In this document: positions 1-11,712 of the stretch, one piece after another | How positions within the stretch are numbered: position 1 is the stretch's first letter | Layout of the letters: the number at the start of each line of letters is the position of its first letter | Assembly: GCA_036245805.1 (NCBI GenBank) | Contig: BTRK01000001.1 | Coordinates: 19,475,087-19,539,086, forward strand | Reading direction: 5' to 3' | Source of the DNA: Pristionchus mayeri | Taxonomy: Eukaryota; Nematoda; Chromadorea; Rhabditida; Neodiplogasteridae | Length of the DNA stretch: 64,000 bases | The notes under the pieces: generated by a model | Told to the model about the DNA's origin: nothing | The model's input: the letters and a program-made list of their open reading frames with translations, nothing else | The model's database searches: none | Position numbers and translations under genes: made by a program

Positions 1-4
1 TCAG

Positions 5-370
5 ACGGCCGTCCCCGTCCTCTTCGTCTACATTCCTTTCGGATGCGCGATGACGTTCCCTCTTCTGAAGATCAACGACGTCATCCAGATATCGAATCTC
101 TGCATGACAATCACTTCTTTCTTTCCGGTAGGAATGAGAAATTATACTTTAAATCAATGATTTTGTAGGCTTGGGACGGAATAGTTGTTATCCTACTGAT
201 CAAGGACTACAGGTAAGAGAAGTCTACAATAGTGCCTTCTTAATTTAAATCTTCCCTGAATCAGGGACGGCTTGCACTCGGTGATCTGCCGAAGTCAGAA
301 GTCTACTTCGAATGAGACCACGGTCTTCATGACGCAGATGAACACCACGTCGTCGTTGAGACTCGAGTGA
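5..370 (+). CDS. Str-superfamily chemoreceptor, C-terminal exons (5' partial)
   Basis: Three exons (about 5-127, 169-212, 265-370) are bounded by gtagg/gtaag donors and tttgtag/aatcag acceptors and end in TGA at 368-370. They encode TM6-TM7 of a nematode seven-transmembrane receptor: QTAVPVLFVYIPFGCAMTF, then AWDGIVVILLIKDYR, then a short hydrophilic tail. The pattern Q-T-x-x-P...Y-I-P...I-K-D-Y-R is typical of the Str/Srj/Srd chemoreceptor superfamily, which senses environmental chemicals in sensory cilia. The first four bases look like the end of the preceding intron, so TM1-TM5 lie upstream of the window. The gene at 6168-7565 has the same three exons with matching intron positions, so the two are tandem paralogs. 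I cannot assign the exact subfamily. Confidence 0.8.
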
Positions 371-635
371 AGGAAGGCAACATGTTGATGGGTCGAATAA
401 AACATGTTTAACAGGATTTGTTCTCGAACCCCGATACTTACTGACATCAAAGACTCATTGTGTCAATCTTTCAATGTCTTTGTGTAATTTTTCTGCCTCA
501 TCTTCAACACTAATCGCCACGACGAAAGATAAATGATCTATGAAATTCTGTTAGTGTGAATTTATAGAATGCAATTACCATAATGCAGCTATTTCAACTT
601 GATAAAGTCACACGATGTGATCTCTATTCTTTGTC

Positions 636-790
636 CATCACAAACCATAATAGAACATCGTGTGATCTACAGAAAAGGAGAAATAATAATCGTCCGTTAT
701 TAGCTCGATCCCCAGGGACAGTGCTGTACCGTTCCATTTGCACTTACAAACATCAACTATCTGCATCGATACTGGAATGTTAAAAAATCA
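636..790 (+). pseudogene. Relic chemoreceptor exon and shared upstream block
   Basis: Bases 724-788 read as C-T-V-P-F-A-L-T-N-I-N-Y-L-H-R-Y-W-N-V-K-K. This matches the third recognised exon of the intact receptor at 6564-6652 (FTVPFALTSINFLHRYWAVK). No usable neighbouring exons were found around it. The block just before it (about 636-721) nearly matches 5934-6020, upstream of the intact receptor. I read this as debris of a third receptor copy, or a rearranged duplicate. Nothing convincing is coded between 791 and about 1596. Confidence 0.6.
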
Positions 791-1608
791 GGAAATCTCA
801 CGTTTTTAGGTGCAAAAACAATGGCATTTGTGCTTCATCCGAACATTATACATCCTTTATATTTTGCATCGATAAAGTTGCTGAAATTGATTGATCACTG
901 GAGCATGATAAGTCGCTCCATTTTATATGCGGTCTCGTATATCCGTTCTACTGAAAGTTGGTGCAAACCCTGAAATTTGTTTGATTTCAACATGGTACTC
1001 GATCAGAGTTGCGAAAGAGTACGTAGATTTTACAGACAGACTCCCATGAACCTTCCAGCTGAGGGCAGTACTTGGAAACCAGGAAAGCAGTGGGTATTAA
1101 GAAAAGTTCACTCAGAGAACAGGCACAGACTATTTCAGATGCTCCGCGCCCGTTCATAATAGATAATCGTGTGTTACGTATTTAGGGCCCGCCTTATGCA
1201 AGCCGAGTCTTCTCCATAGCTTTGGAACTCGATTAATTGTTAATATATCTCATATTCTTTCATAGCAAAGTGAAGATAGGAAGGATTACATTATTTCTTC
1301 TCTTTTCACATCATTTCTTGAACCCTCCCTCATCTCCTGTCTTTTCTCTATGCGTGCCCTTATATTGCTACCTCCTCATTCATATAAGGGTTAATGTGTT
1401 TCTCGAAGTACGGAGTTACAACCTCAGTCGGTGTTATGCTAATGACATCTCATTCAAACCATCCCTCTATCTTCTTGCCGACCACTCAAACTGGGATGGG
1501 GCCACCATGAGAGGAGATAGGGAGAAAGATCTCTCGCCGCCAAGCTCCCTTAGTCTGCAGCGATCACGCAATGAAACTAGGCTTTTAATAGAAAGTAAGG
1601 GACTGGAT

Positions 1609-4355
1609 TTCAATGGAACCGGATTTCTTGTGGCGCAGCAACTCGCCTCTCACGTAATCTTCCACTCGGTGAATGACATATTGTCGTTCATTGACGTCCC
1701 ACCTCTTGGCTTGCGTGTCATCACCGTATACGCCCCTACGACCAGTCACTCGGACCAAGATTACGACGCCATTTTGAATGAGTTAGGTGCACTCGTGGAT
1801 TCCTCCTCCCGTAGTGTTCGTCTACCTGGGGGAGGTAGGGGTCACGTAGTTGTCACTGGCGACTTCAATGCGAAGATAGGACGACGTCTGTCGGAGGATG
1901 AGCACTATATTGGACGACACGGCCTAGGAGACAGAAATGATCGAGGCCAATGTCTCCTCGACTTTTGCACTGAGTCAAAACTGTTCGTTCACAACACGCG
2001 ATTTGACAAACGGGACTCGAGGAAATGGACGTGGATGTCCCCAAACATGCAAACACGAAACCAAATTGACTACATTATATCCCGCAATAAGTCAATAATA
2101 CAAGATGTGAATGTGGTCGGTCGATTCAACTTTACAACCGATCATCGACTAGTTATGGCTCGTCTGAAAGTTCTGAACAAATCAAGGAGGTTTTACAATC
2201 AGCCTCGCCCTCTTCTGCAATTTGACCGAACACTGTTTACAAGAAAGATCATTTCGAAGTCTAAGGATGACTTCATGTGCTACAAGAAGATCACATGCAC
2301 TATAGGAGAAATCGCACACGACTCAATGGTTCCGAGGCATCAAGACGAAAGATTTTCAAAGACGACAAAGGATCTATTCGAGAAAAGGAGGCGTATTAGA
2401 GATGTCACACCAAATGCTCATAATCGGATTGACTTTTGCCAGACAAACAAACTACTAAGATTCTCTATAGCCGAAGATCTGCGAAAGAAGCATTTGGAAG
2501 TGGTGAGAGAAGCTGTTAGATACGGGTACAGTACACGAAGAGCGCTACGATCGTCGCGCTAAATCGGAAATACTCAAATGAATCAGCTGGAAAAGACCGA
2601 TGGTTCTATCGCCTACTCCAAAAATGACTTAAGACATGTTGTGAAATCTTATTATGATGATTTATTTGCAAGCAGACAAAGACCGTCTAGAGTGACGTGG
2701 AAATCAACTGAAACCTTCTTGCCTATTCTCAAAAGTGAAGTTGAATGCTCAATCAGGAAATTGAAGAATGGCAAGTCTCCTGGCCCAGATAAGATTACTG
2801 CAGAAATGTTGAAGAGTGGAATTGATATAATCTCCCAACCTCTTACTTCATTATTCAACGAATGGATCGCCAAGGAGGAAGTGCCCGACAATCTCTCGAA
2901 TTCACTCATTTCACTCATATTCAAGAAGGGGAATCAGTTAGATATCACAAACTACAGACCGATAGCGTTGCTAAATCTGATCTACAAAGTTTTTACATCC
3001 ACGATCGATACACGAATAGAGTTTTTAGTTTTTACACGAATAGTTTTTAGTTTTTACACGAATAGTTTTTACACGAATAGTTTTTAGTTTTTACACGAAT
3101 AGTTTTTACATCCACGATCGATACACGAACCGGTTTCACGAGTAGTACGTTAAATGCAAGCCAAACTCACGATCAAGCCGGATTCAGAAGGAATTATTCA
3201 ACACTTGATCACTCCTTTACTATAAGCGAGATTATAAGCAAATCAATGGAATATGACTTTCCCTGTTTCATGGTCTTCATTGACTATACCAAAGCGTTTG
3301 ACAGCATCGAATTCGGTTCGGTTTGGGCAGCATTGTCAAAACAAGGAATACATTCTAAAATTGTGAACGTTATGAGAAATGTGTACAACAAAAGTCAAGT
3401 ATGTGTGAGATTGGGCAAGGAAAAAGTTCCTATTGACATAGCAAAAGGTGTCCGACAAGGAGACCCACTATCCCCTCATTTATTCAATGCAGTGCTGCAA
3501 GAATGTTTTAGTGAGCTGAACTGGCAGAATTACGGAATAAATATAGATGGAAAACGGCTGAACAATCTCAGATATGCGGATGACGTCGTATTGGTTTCTC
3601 ATTTTGCGCAAGAAGCTCAAACAATGATAGATGATCTATGCACAGCAAGCAGGAAAGTCGGTCTCGTTATAAACAAGAAGAAGACTGTTGTTATGTCAAA
3701 TCGAAACCAGCCACGACTAATCGCTGACCACGAAGCTCTGAAATACGTCAATTCTTTCATCTACCTTGGAATACGCGTCTCTTTTGATCAATGCCTAATG
3801 CAAGAAATTAATCGCAGGATCGGAAGTGCATGGAGAGGGTTTAACCGGTTTCACGAGTTCCTCACGAACAGAAAGATTGAAATGGGACTGAAGAGACGAG
3901 TGTACATGATGTGTGTTGTGCCAGCTCTGTTATATGGATCTGAACTATGGAGTCCGACGAAAAAGATACATACTCGGCTCATTGTAGCACAGCGTAGTAT
4001 GATGCGGAAAATGTGCGGAGTAACAAGATTGGAACGCCGAACGAATGATTGGCTGTCTCTAAAAGTCCCTCTCCCAGATATCCGAGCACAGGCAATGGAA
4101 AGGAAATGGTTTTGGGCCGCAAGACTGGCATATATAAATGACGACAGATGGACAAAACGTGTGATGGACTGGACTCCGTACGATCGAGCCAGGCCAATTG
4201 GCAGACCAAAAACAAGATGGAAGGACGAATTTGTGAAGCAACTTGGAGCTAATTGGGGGAGCGTTTGCACAAGAGACCCCGATAAATGAAAGAACTGTAT
4301 CATCCACCAGGCCCAGACCTTGATCAATGGATAAATAATGATAATGATGATAATG
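1609..4355 (+). mobile_element. RTE-like non-LTR retrotransposon, 5'-truncated, degenerate
   Basis: The insertion starts inside an apurinic endonuclease domain (VYAPTTSHS, VVVTGDFNAKIG, then RNQIDYIISRN and TTDHRLV) and runs into a reverse transcriptase (GKSPGPDKITAEMLK, ITNYRPIALLN, QAGFR, FIDYTKAFDS, GVRQGDPLSPHLF, YADD at about 3573). The C-terminal part carries DDRWTKRVMDW and GRPKTRWKDEF. The order of motifs fits the RTE clade. Lesions are an in-frame TAA at 2560 and a tandem expansion of an acacgaatag-type unit at about 3018-3128 that shifts the frame, so this copy is inactive. The 3' end is an ATGATAATG-type simple tail (about 4338-4355). A 12-bp direct repeat, aagggactggat, flanks it at 1597-1608 and 4356-4367 and is the target-site duplication. 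Confidence 0.92.
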
Positions 4356-4367
4356 AAGGGACTGGAT

Positions 4368-5369
4368 CTATAGATGAAATTAACTTTTCGGTCTTTTCGT
4401 TCATCATTCTCATTCTACAACAAAGCGGAAATTCCCGACTTGTGCAATTGTAATTAGCTATATGACGATGATCGTTGCAGTAATATTCCCCGCCTTGTTC
4501 CCACCATTCCGCATTCCCAACCGGTTCTACACATTCCGAAACAAAACTTCCAAAATTAAATTACTTGTTTCGACAGAGATTCCGAAAGTGCCATATCAAT
4601 AGGGCACCGAGATCAAGAACTCACTCTATTCATCACTTTATGTCTCATTACCGTGTAAGCATTATTATCCCCCTTTGAGTTACCTCTTAGAGCCCACCAA
4701 CCGATAAAGGGGAGACTCTGAGACAAGGCATTGTTGATCGATCTGCCCCCCCTAGACTGGCCTCCCACTCACAACACTTGCCATGGATATTCACAACGAT
4801 CATCCCAATTATGCACACAAAGGGAATATCCCTCCTCCTTTGAGTTGCATCTTTGGGTGAAGTAATCCCCTCCCTCTATTCCTAATCTGCTACCTCTACT
4901 CTCCTCCCTCTCTCTATTTTTTTCTTGACCCTTCACTGAATAACACCAAATTTGTTCTGTCTCTCTATCTTGCTTCGCGATTGCTGTTAATGCTTATTTT
5001 CATTTCGACACTTATTATTTATCAGATAGTCATGATTGAACCTAGTCAACATCAGCAGGCAAAGCTCGTGACACCTGCAAAGGTGCCTCACAAATGAGAC
5101 AAGTATTATGCAACGCATTTATTAGAACTCCGATCGTTCTTCCATTCGATTTAAAACAATCGTTCAACGATCTGAGAAATTCATGTCCGACATACACAAG
5201 AAGAACACTGATTTCAAGGTATTTTCAACACAATACTTTTGAGTGGTATGGGTTTAAAAATTGACCGAAATTGCAGGAAGGGAGGCTCACTAAGGAAACT
5301 CTCGAAGTTGACTGTCGTCTCATTCTAATGCCAACCATTAAAAGGTTTGCATTATTAATCTTGCTATTA
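4368..5369. other. Intergenic, no gene recognised
   Basis: This AT-rich stretch lies after the LINE target-site duplication. It holds pyrimidine runs near 4860-4930. Open frames on either strand are short, lack splice-site support and resemble no family I know. Confidence 0.4.
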
Positions 5370-5604
5370 TTAAAGTTACCGGACGAGGACGAAATTGAGC
5401 ACCTATTTTTTGTCCTCCATCGAATAGCCGATGGCTGAATTAGTATAGAATGAATGTACAAAAATGCTAAAAATCAATAATAACCTCAAGGGAAAGCCGG
5501 AAATTATCAGCGTAATCCCGCGCTCTCTCACTTTTGCATATTCTCTCGTACACGCGGCGGGATCAGGGCGAGATCAAGGTTTCGTCCTCGTCCGGTAACT
5601 TTAA
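5370..5604. repeat. Short element with perfect 25-bp inverted termini
   Basis: Bases 5370-5394 (ttaaagttaccggacgagg and six more) are the exact reverse complement of 5580-5604. About 185 bp lie between the arms with no coding potential. The terminal TTAA-like ends and small size suggest a MITE. The parent transposon family is not recognised. Confidence 0.6.
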
Positions 5605-6167
5605 CGAATTGCATATTATTTGAAAGAAGCTGTAGTTCATTAATACATCTAGACTTATTCAGAAAATATCTTACTCGAGACGACTTTCTGCAGCCTATGG
5701 CAATATTCGACGTGGAAGAAACTCTCCGTTACATTTGTACTCAGTTCAGGCAAAGGAAAACCCAATCAAGAAGTTAATTGGATTTGAAATCTATCGTAGA
5801 ACCAGCGAACATGTTGATCACAAATAAATTATTTTATATTCAAATATTTTATTGCAATTTAATAATGATAGACATTTTCATGACCTGTGTTCAATTCCTG
5901 ATATTTGTACGACATGACAACTATTTACTGAGAACCACAAACCACAAAAGAACATCGTGTAATCTGCAGAAAAGGAGAAATAATAATCCTCCGTTATTAG
6001 CTCGATACCCGGGGACAGTACAGTAAGAGATTTTCTATAATATGAATACTATCGAGCCAAACACCTCGCCGACGGAATCGAAAGCGCTAATATTTGTGAG
6101 ATTTTTAAAATTTTATTCGGCTATTTATCAAGAACTACAAAATATTTGTATTAAAATAAATTCTCAG

Positions 6168-7565
6168 GTACTGGAATCGTATCGAATATTCTACTAATTT
6201 ATCTAGCTTCTCGATTCAGCAAGAAGAACCTTGGCACGTACAAATATTTGCTGATAATATTCGCAGGCTATGATCTCTACTTAACTGTACTCCATGCTAC
6301 AGTTGAACCGGTTAGTTCGTGCTCAAGACAATTGTCTGTATTGACTTTGCTTTTGCCTTTGTTGCCTATCAAGATGTCGGTTCTATCAAAGACATTCCCG
6401 ACACAAAAACAAAAACAATTCAGAAAACACCAAAAGATTTTAACAACTACATTTCTTTAGAAAATACACAACTTCGGCACTGTTTTAGTCTCTACTCGGG
6501 CAGATTTCGTGACAATTCAGTATTTCGAATTATCATCTTGTTTATTCTGATTTTACATTTCAGTTGGCATGTATTATCTACGTGTCCTGCTTCACCGTTC
6601 CCTTCGCACTAACAAGCATCAACTTTCTGCATCGATATTGGGCTGTCAAAAAGTAGGAAAAACACAATATGGTTTAAGTTTTGCTTTATAGCCCTGTAAA
6701 TCTGAACCTCTTCTCAAGCCCAAAATTCGCGCTTTTTCTATCGCTATATCCTATTGGGCAGTGCTTAATCTGGTCAGTTTCGGACAATTTTCTTTGGAAA
6801 ACCCCTTCATTCAGGATTTTCTTGTCTTTCCAAACAGATGAGGACGACGAGTATTTGGTGCAGAACTATTTACTTGCCAAATACAACAAGACCGTCTCAG
6901 GGTTCCGAGTAATGCATCATTGGGTTAGTTTCCATATTTGTTTTTCAAATTACTGATTTGCGATACTCGTTATGCACAACAAACTGAATTCGTCAGAAAG
7001 GGGATCATCTCAATCTTCCTCAATTCCTCATTCTTATTTCTGCGATGATCGTAATGAGCTTCAACTTCTCCATCGCCATTTTTCTCGCGAGTCAAACGAT
7101 CGCTGAAATTCGAAAAGCGAAAACATTCTCATTCAACTTCAAAAGCCTTCAGATTAAGATTTTAAGAGCACTATTCGCCCAGGTTCGTGTCACTCGTTCC
7201 TGATACTGGAAGATAATTTAAACGAGGGAGAAATATTTTTCAGACCTCAGTGCCGGTTCTCTTCGTATACATTCCATTCGGATGCGCGATCCTCTTCCCT
7301 TTCTTCAAAATCGATGATAAACTCCAGCTGGCGAACAGTTGCATGACGTTCACTTCCTTCTTTCCGGTGAAAAAGAGATGACATTTCAATTTATTTTATA
7401 ATTGCAGGCTTGGGACGCAATCGTCGTAATTATCCTCATAAAAGATTATCGGTTCGTTCACAGATCGCGTGCTGAGATTACAGTAACCTTCTTCCCTCCA
7501 GGGACTGTCTTCTCTCTCTCTTCTGTTATCCTACGAATTCCTCATCAACAGTCACCACCATCTGA
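6168..7565 (+). CDS. Str-superfamily seven-transmembrane chemoreceptor
   Basis: Nine exons can be spliced in phase: about 6168-6310, 6461-6508, 6564-6652, 6692-6772, 6815-6923, 6997-7182, 7244-7366, 7408-7451 and 7502-7565 (TGA). The product starts with GIVSNILLIYLA...KKNLGTYKYLLIIFAGYDL (TM1-TM2). It continues through IHNFG, LHRYWAVK, DEYLVQNYLLAKYNK and a TM5 exon ending SLQIKILRALFAQ, then TSVPVLFVYIPFG and AWDAIVVIILIKDYR (TM6-TM7). This is the full Str-family order of a ciliary G-protein-coupled chemoreceptor. The first coding exon is not certain. An ATG at 6042 with a gtgag donor at 6096 is well placed but is one base out of phase with the 6168 exon. The tail is shorter than in the paralog at 5-370, possibly through a small frameshift near 7560. 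The gene may be active or newly damaged. Confidence 0.85.
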
Positions 7566-8278
7566 AAGACCCAGATGGTGTCCACTGTGATGGTACTCGA
7601 GTGAACGAATCTGCCGAGCTTCAGTAACTTATCCCCTCAGCAACAAAAAGAGTTTGAAAACACGCATAATAATAAACTAAATTTTCTGAAACAAATAAAG
7701 GTTAGAGTTGTGTTGAATGCATCGCACAAGTTATTGAAATGCGAAAGATAAATATTTTTCGAAATGTCAGCATCACGTTTGAGTGCACGAAATCCAGTAT
7801 TTTAGCCAAATTTGGACATGATCTCGTGTCTCAGATTGTATCTGTGGTCTAATTTCGTAGTGAATGCATCAACTGTATTTTATAGTCTTGTCCATGAGCA
7901 CTATGGGAGCAACAAATCAGGTGCAAGAAAAATTGGGAGAGATGTAAACCTTCTTGTTGCATGTATTCCTGATTTTTCTATTCTGAGCATATAATTCAAC
8001 AATAAAATACGCACCGGAAAAAAACATAAAGTGCAGAACAAAGGAGAAATACTAAGTTCAATATCCAAAAGTTGCAAGATTCGTTGAAAACAATAATAGC
8101 CAAAAATCTTGCAAGATATATAGTTACATTTTATAATTTGTGAACGAAATACATTCCAACATCAACCAGTTGCTGTAAAGCTCAATAGAAAGTTATATTG
8201 TGTTAATACTCCTCCTTCTTCGGTTTATCTTTAGAACGACTAGTCATAGTGTTGCAACTTTTCTAGCCTTTTTGTCCT
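7566..8278. other. AT-rich intergenic
   Basis: The receptor 3' flank includes an aataaa signal near 7695. I found no supported coding exon before the next LINE fragment. Confidence 0.4.
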
Positions 8279-9225
8279 TTGAAATTATTGCAGTTCTGTG
8301 AACGGGAAGAAAAATATGAAGGTTCCGTTTTTTTATTCCCAATGAACAAAATTTCTGATTGGAGTGACAAGTGGAATATGAGTATTAGCTCCCCTAAATG
8401 TAATGTTTTACACTTGGGAAATCTCAAGAATCGAACCCAATATATCCTCAATGGTAAAATTATATCGAGTAAGGAAGTAGTTAGAGACCTGGGTGTATTC
8501 TTTTCAAAAAACCTACACTTCGGGTTCCATATTAGTAAAATTAGTAGGAAAGCACGCTTAATGTGTAACCTGATGTTGAGATCGTTTCACTCTAAATCTC
8601 CCGAACTTCTCTTGAAAGCGTATACAATATACATTCGCCCTCTCTTAGAATCTTCCACTATAATCTGGAATCCCACTTCAGTTGGCTTAGTTAATGAACT
8701 TGAATCTGTACAGAGAGAATTCACAAGGAGATTTTACATCGTTGTTCCCTCCCCCCTCTTTCATATCCAGACCGACTAGACTCTTGAGTATCGCCGTGCT
8801 TTACGCGATATGCTCTTTGTCTACGATTCCATTCACAACTATGTACATCACGGCTCTGCTGACTTGTATACGATTGCTCCGCTCACTCGTGATCTAAGAT
8901 CTTCCAATAGTTTGCGCATTGCCATTCCATTCAGAGTGCCAGCATCGTTATCAACTTGTGCTAGTAGAGTTTTACCACTCTGGAATACCCTCCCCGACCC
9001 GTTAGTAACCTCTTCCCGTTCCGTATTCCGTAAACAAATCCGAAAATCCCCTGACCTCCTATCTAACTCAAGAATACGATTGTAACATAGCTGCCACATA
9101 CTACCACCCCATCCCTTGAGCTCGCTGTGATCGAGCCATAAAGCCAACCCACTCTTCCTTCCTCTTCTTCCCTGAACGGCACTTTATGTGTTGGCGATAA
9201 AGAATAAGAATAAGAATAAGCGTTC
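8279..9225 (+). mobile_element. CR1/jockey-like LINE, 3' fragment
   Basis: The frame encodes the end of a reverse transcriptase and its C-terminal region: ISDWSDKWNMSISSPKCNVL, LHLG, EVVRDLGVFFS, AYTIYIRPLLESSTIIWNP and ELESVQREFTRR. After a stop near 8777 it resumes as YRRALRDMLFVYDSIHN and later ASRVLPLWNTLPDPLV. These are the thumb and tail motifs of CR1/jockey/Rex-type LINEs, a different clade from the copy at 1609. The 3' end is a short (aataag)n tail at about 9198-9219. The endonuclease and the RT catalytic core are missing, so this is a 5'-truncated dead copy. Confidence 0.8.
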
Positions 9226-9929
9226 TGCCGTTGACATACCCAATTTATTCTCATAAGAAGCTTGTCCTCACTTTCCAATAAATGTTTTGATCTGACTGAT
9301 CTGATTGGCCCACCCAAGACTGGCGATCTTAGTCACCAGCAGACGAAGGGTCCTCTTCAGAGTTCAATAGTGCACGACTGAGTAACAACAACTCCTCTCC
9401 CCCTATGATTCACCCCCTTTTTATCTCCTCACCCACTCCCCTCTCTCTCTCCTCATCCGATCATCTGATATTCCCTCGGCGCACTTTCTTCTTCTCCCTT
9501 CACTACGATGACAAATTCCTTCGCGCGTCGCGCCAACTTTATTGCGCTTTTCGCCAAGAATCGAGGACAAAAGCTACAAAACTTGGCATTTCCAGGTTCC
9601 GGTTTTCCTTCTCAATTACTACTTACAAAAAGGGTGTCTACTCCACTCCTCTTCAATCTCTTCTCCTCTGTCTCTTTCTCTTCCCCATTCCTTCCCTCTC
9701 CTTCCCGATCACTTCTCTCTCCCCTTCCCTTACTCTGCGCGACTCATCGATTCTCGTGTTGATTTCCCATCCTCCATTTCTCCTCCTCTCCCCTCTTCTC
9801 GGGGCAATGCAAGTGTACAGGGTACACTCTCTTCAGATCACGCACTCTCTCGTTTCTCTCACCGATAACATAGCACGAGAGAGAGAGTTAATCCTTCAAT
9901 CACAATTGCCAATGTTTTCTCGCGACGGT

Positions 9930-9998
9930 GGCGAGGTGGCGCAGTGGTTGTGTGCCAGGAATGCGAATCCGATGGTCATGAGTCCGACCCCCCTCGCC
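9930..9998 (+). other. tRNA-like sequence, probably a pseudogene or SINE head
   Basis: The 7-nt ends GGCGAGG and CCTCGCC are exactly complementary, like an acceptor stem. The A-box-like TGGCGCAGTGGTT is in the right place, and tgagtccgacccc resembles a decayed B box. The anticodon and T stems do not pair well, so I do not call a functional tRNA. Confidence 0.4.
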
Positions 9999-10521
9999 TG
10001 CAGATCCACCCAGACCACGGGGGTTAAGAAATAGGTCAGAAATCCCCCACCGCGTGCACACAACACGGGCGGTAGCCTCACGCATAGGTCGCTGATAACC
10101 TCAGACAGACTGAACGCAGAATTGGCGCGGGGGTGGCAAACCAGCCTTGCTTGGATGCCTCAACTTACGTTTTTTTTTTTACGGTCTCAATGTTTTTCCT
10201 TGTATAGTCGAGTGGTTGGAGGGGGGGGGGGGGTCGAGTGGTTTTCGGGCGATGGATCGGGAAGGAAAAGGCTAATCTCTTCCTCTCTCATACGAGTTCT
10301 CCTCGGCTCTCAATCAAGGTCACCTTTCACTCATCGGTTTCGACAGGGGGAAAGCGCGCACGGGCGAATTCGGCCAACTTGGAACCCGCAAGCGACCCTT
10401 TCTAGATCAGTTCCCCCTTTCAGCACACGCTTTTTGCAGAAATGTGCCGTAGTAGGCAATTTGGGTAATTGCACACCTACGCAGTTTCGTTCAGTGAACA
10501 GGCGATGAGTTCGTGCTAGGG

Positions 10522-10689
10522 TACTGTGAGAACAGAATGCGTAGTCCGTGGTGTGGTGGGCGAGAGTTATCACATTTTGTTGTATTACTCGCGGAACTTT
10601 TTTCTCCCGAATACAACAAAATGTAATACAGCAAAATGTGATAACTCTCGCACACCACACCACGGACTACGCATTCTGTTCTCACAGTA
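10522..10689. repeat. Hairpin MITE with about 66-bp terminal inverted repeats
   Basis: The left arm from 10522 (tactgtgagaacagaatgcg) and the right arm ending at 10689 are near-perfect reverse complements over about 66 bp, with a loop of roughly 35 bp. The outermost bases are TA on both sides, which fits a Tc1/mariner-type TA target duplication. There is no coding capacity. Confidence 0.8.
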
Positions 10690-11712
10690 GTTCCCTCACT
10701 TGATCCACTCCGCGCGCTCCCTTCGATGTAAAGAAAGACAATTCATTGGATGCTATTTTCCTGTGATTAATCGATATCACAACGTAAAATTCGTTCTGAG
10801 CCTTAATTTTCCTGATAATTTCTGATAAGCGAAGGGAATAGGCACGTAATTGAGCGGAGACGGAAATTTGCCACTCGGCCCTATTATTTTTCCTTGCTCT
10901 ATCAATCTGCCTAACCAGTTAGAGATGGAGAATTGATGATAACCATAGCCGAATTATCAACACTCTAATTGACGTTTACTCGCGGACTTTGCTTTCTCTG
11001 GGCAGGAAATCGATGGATGCTCTTCATGAGATCTTATCGCCCTCTCAAGAGACAATTCGTCCTTTTCGACATTTCTTGGACGATTGGCCCTGAATTGGCT
11101 CCCTTAGCACCTGATGTTAGCGAGTTCATGGTTGAGAGTGAGTGTTTCGAAGTGTTTCACTCTCTATTCCGCGTGTTTTTGTTTTATTTTGCCCATTTCG
11201 TGAACCACATGGACTGATGTGCTGAAATACGTCTATGCGCAGAGAAATGACAGGAATCCCTCTTGCATTTCTGTGTATTCTCGATTTACGTGCCTTTCGT
11301 TGTATCTTCTGATCGAGGGATTGCCCCTTCTCCCTATCATTTGCCAGTCTCGATCACTCTTATCATTGAACTGTTTGTGCAGAGACCGCTATTCGCATTT
11401 GCCAGTTGCGCACAACACCCATTCATTACGATAACACTCAGTATCAACGATAGATTCGAATCGATCTTCTTGGGAAGTATTCATGCCATTAAAATCGTTG
11501 ATTCGTTTGATCATCGTCATTTCCTTGCTCTCGTATTCCTTCTGGCAATTCTCATTCATCTATCAACACCTATTCTAATGGTTCCAACTCCCACTTCCCA
11601 CGCGTCTCTCTCTCCCTCTCCTTTTCGCGTCCTCCTTGATTTCTTGTATCTTCAGTGAGTCTGGCAGTTCCTCCATAGACGTCGTCCAGAGAAAAGTGAA
11701 TAAGGGGATTCG

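Larger units (their letters stand above)
9226..11712. other. Repeat-rich intergenic upstream of the calpain gene
   Basis: Contents are a long CT-rich tract (about 9390-9800), a tRNA-like segment (9930-9998), a G homopolymer near 10220 and a hairpin MITE (10522-10689). A stretch at 10960-11660 has open frames but no family resemblance. No gene can be supported. The last few hundred bases should include the calpain promoter, but I recognise no specific site. Confidence 0.45.

Noticed and set aside
1237..1608. N-terminal extension of the LINE open frame
   Set aside because: It lies outside the 12-bp target duplication, so it is host DNA read through by chance.
9405..10034. 209-codon plus-strand frame
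   Set aside because: It follows a CT-rich tract and runs through the tRNA-like segment; the Ser/Leu/Pro content reflects base bias.
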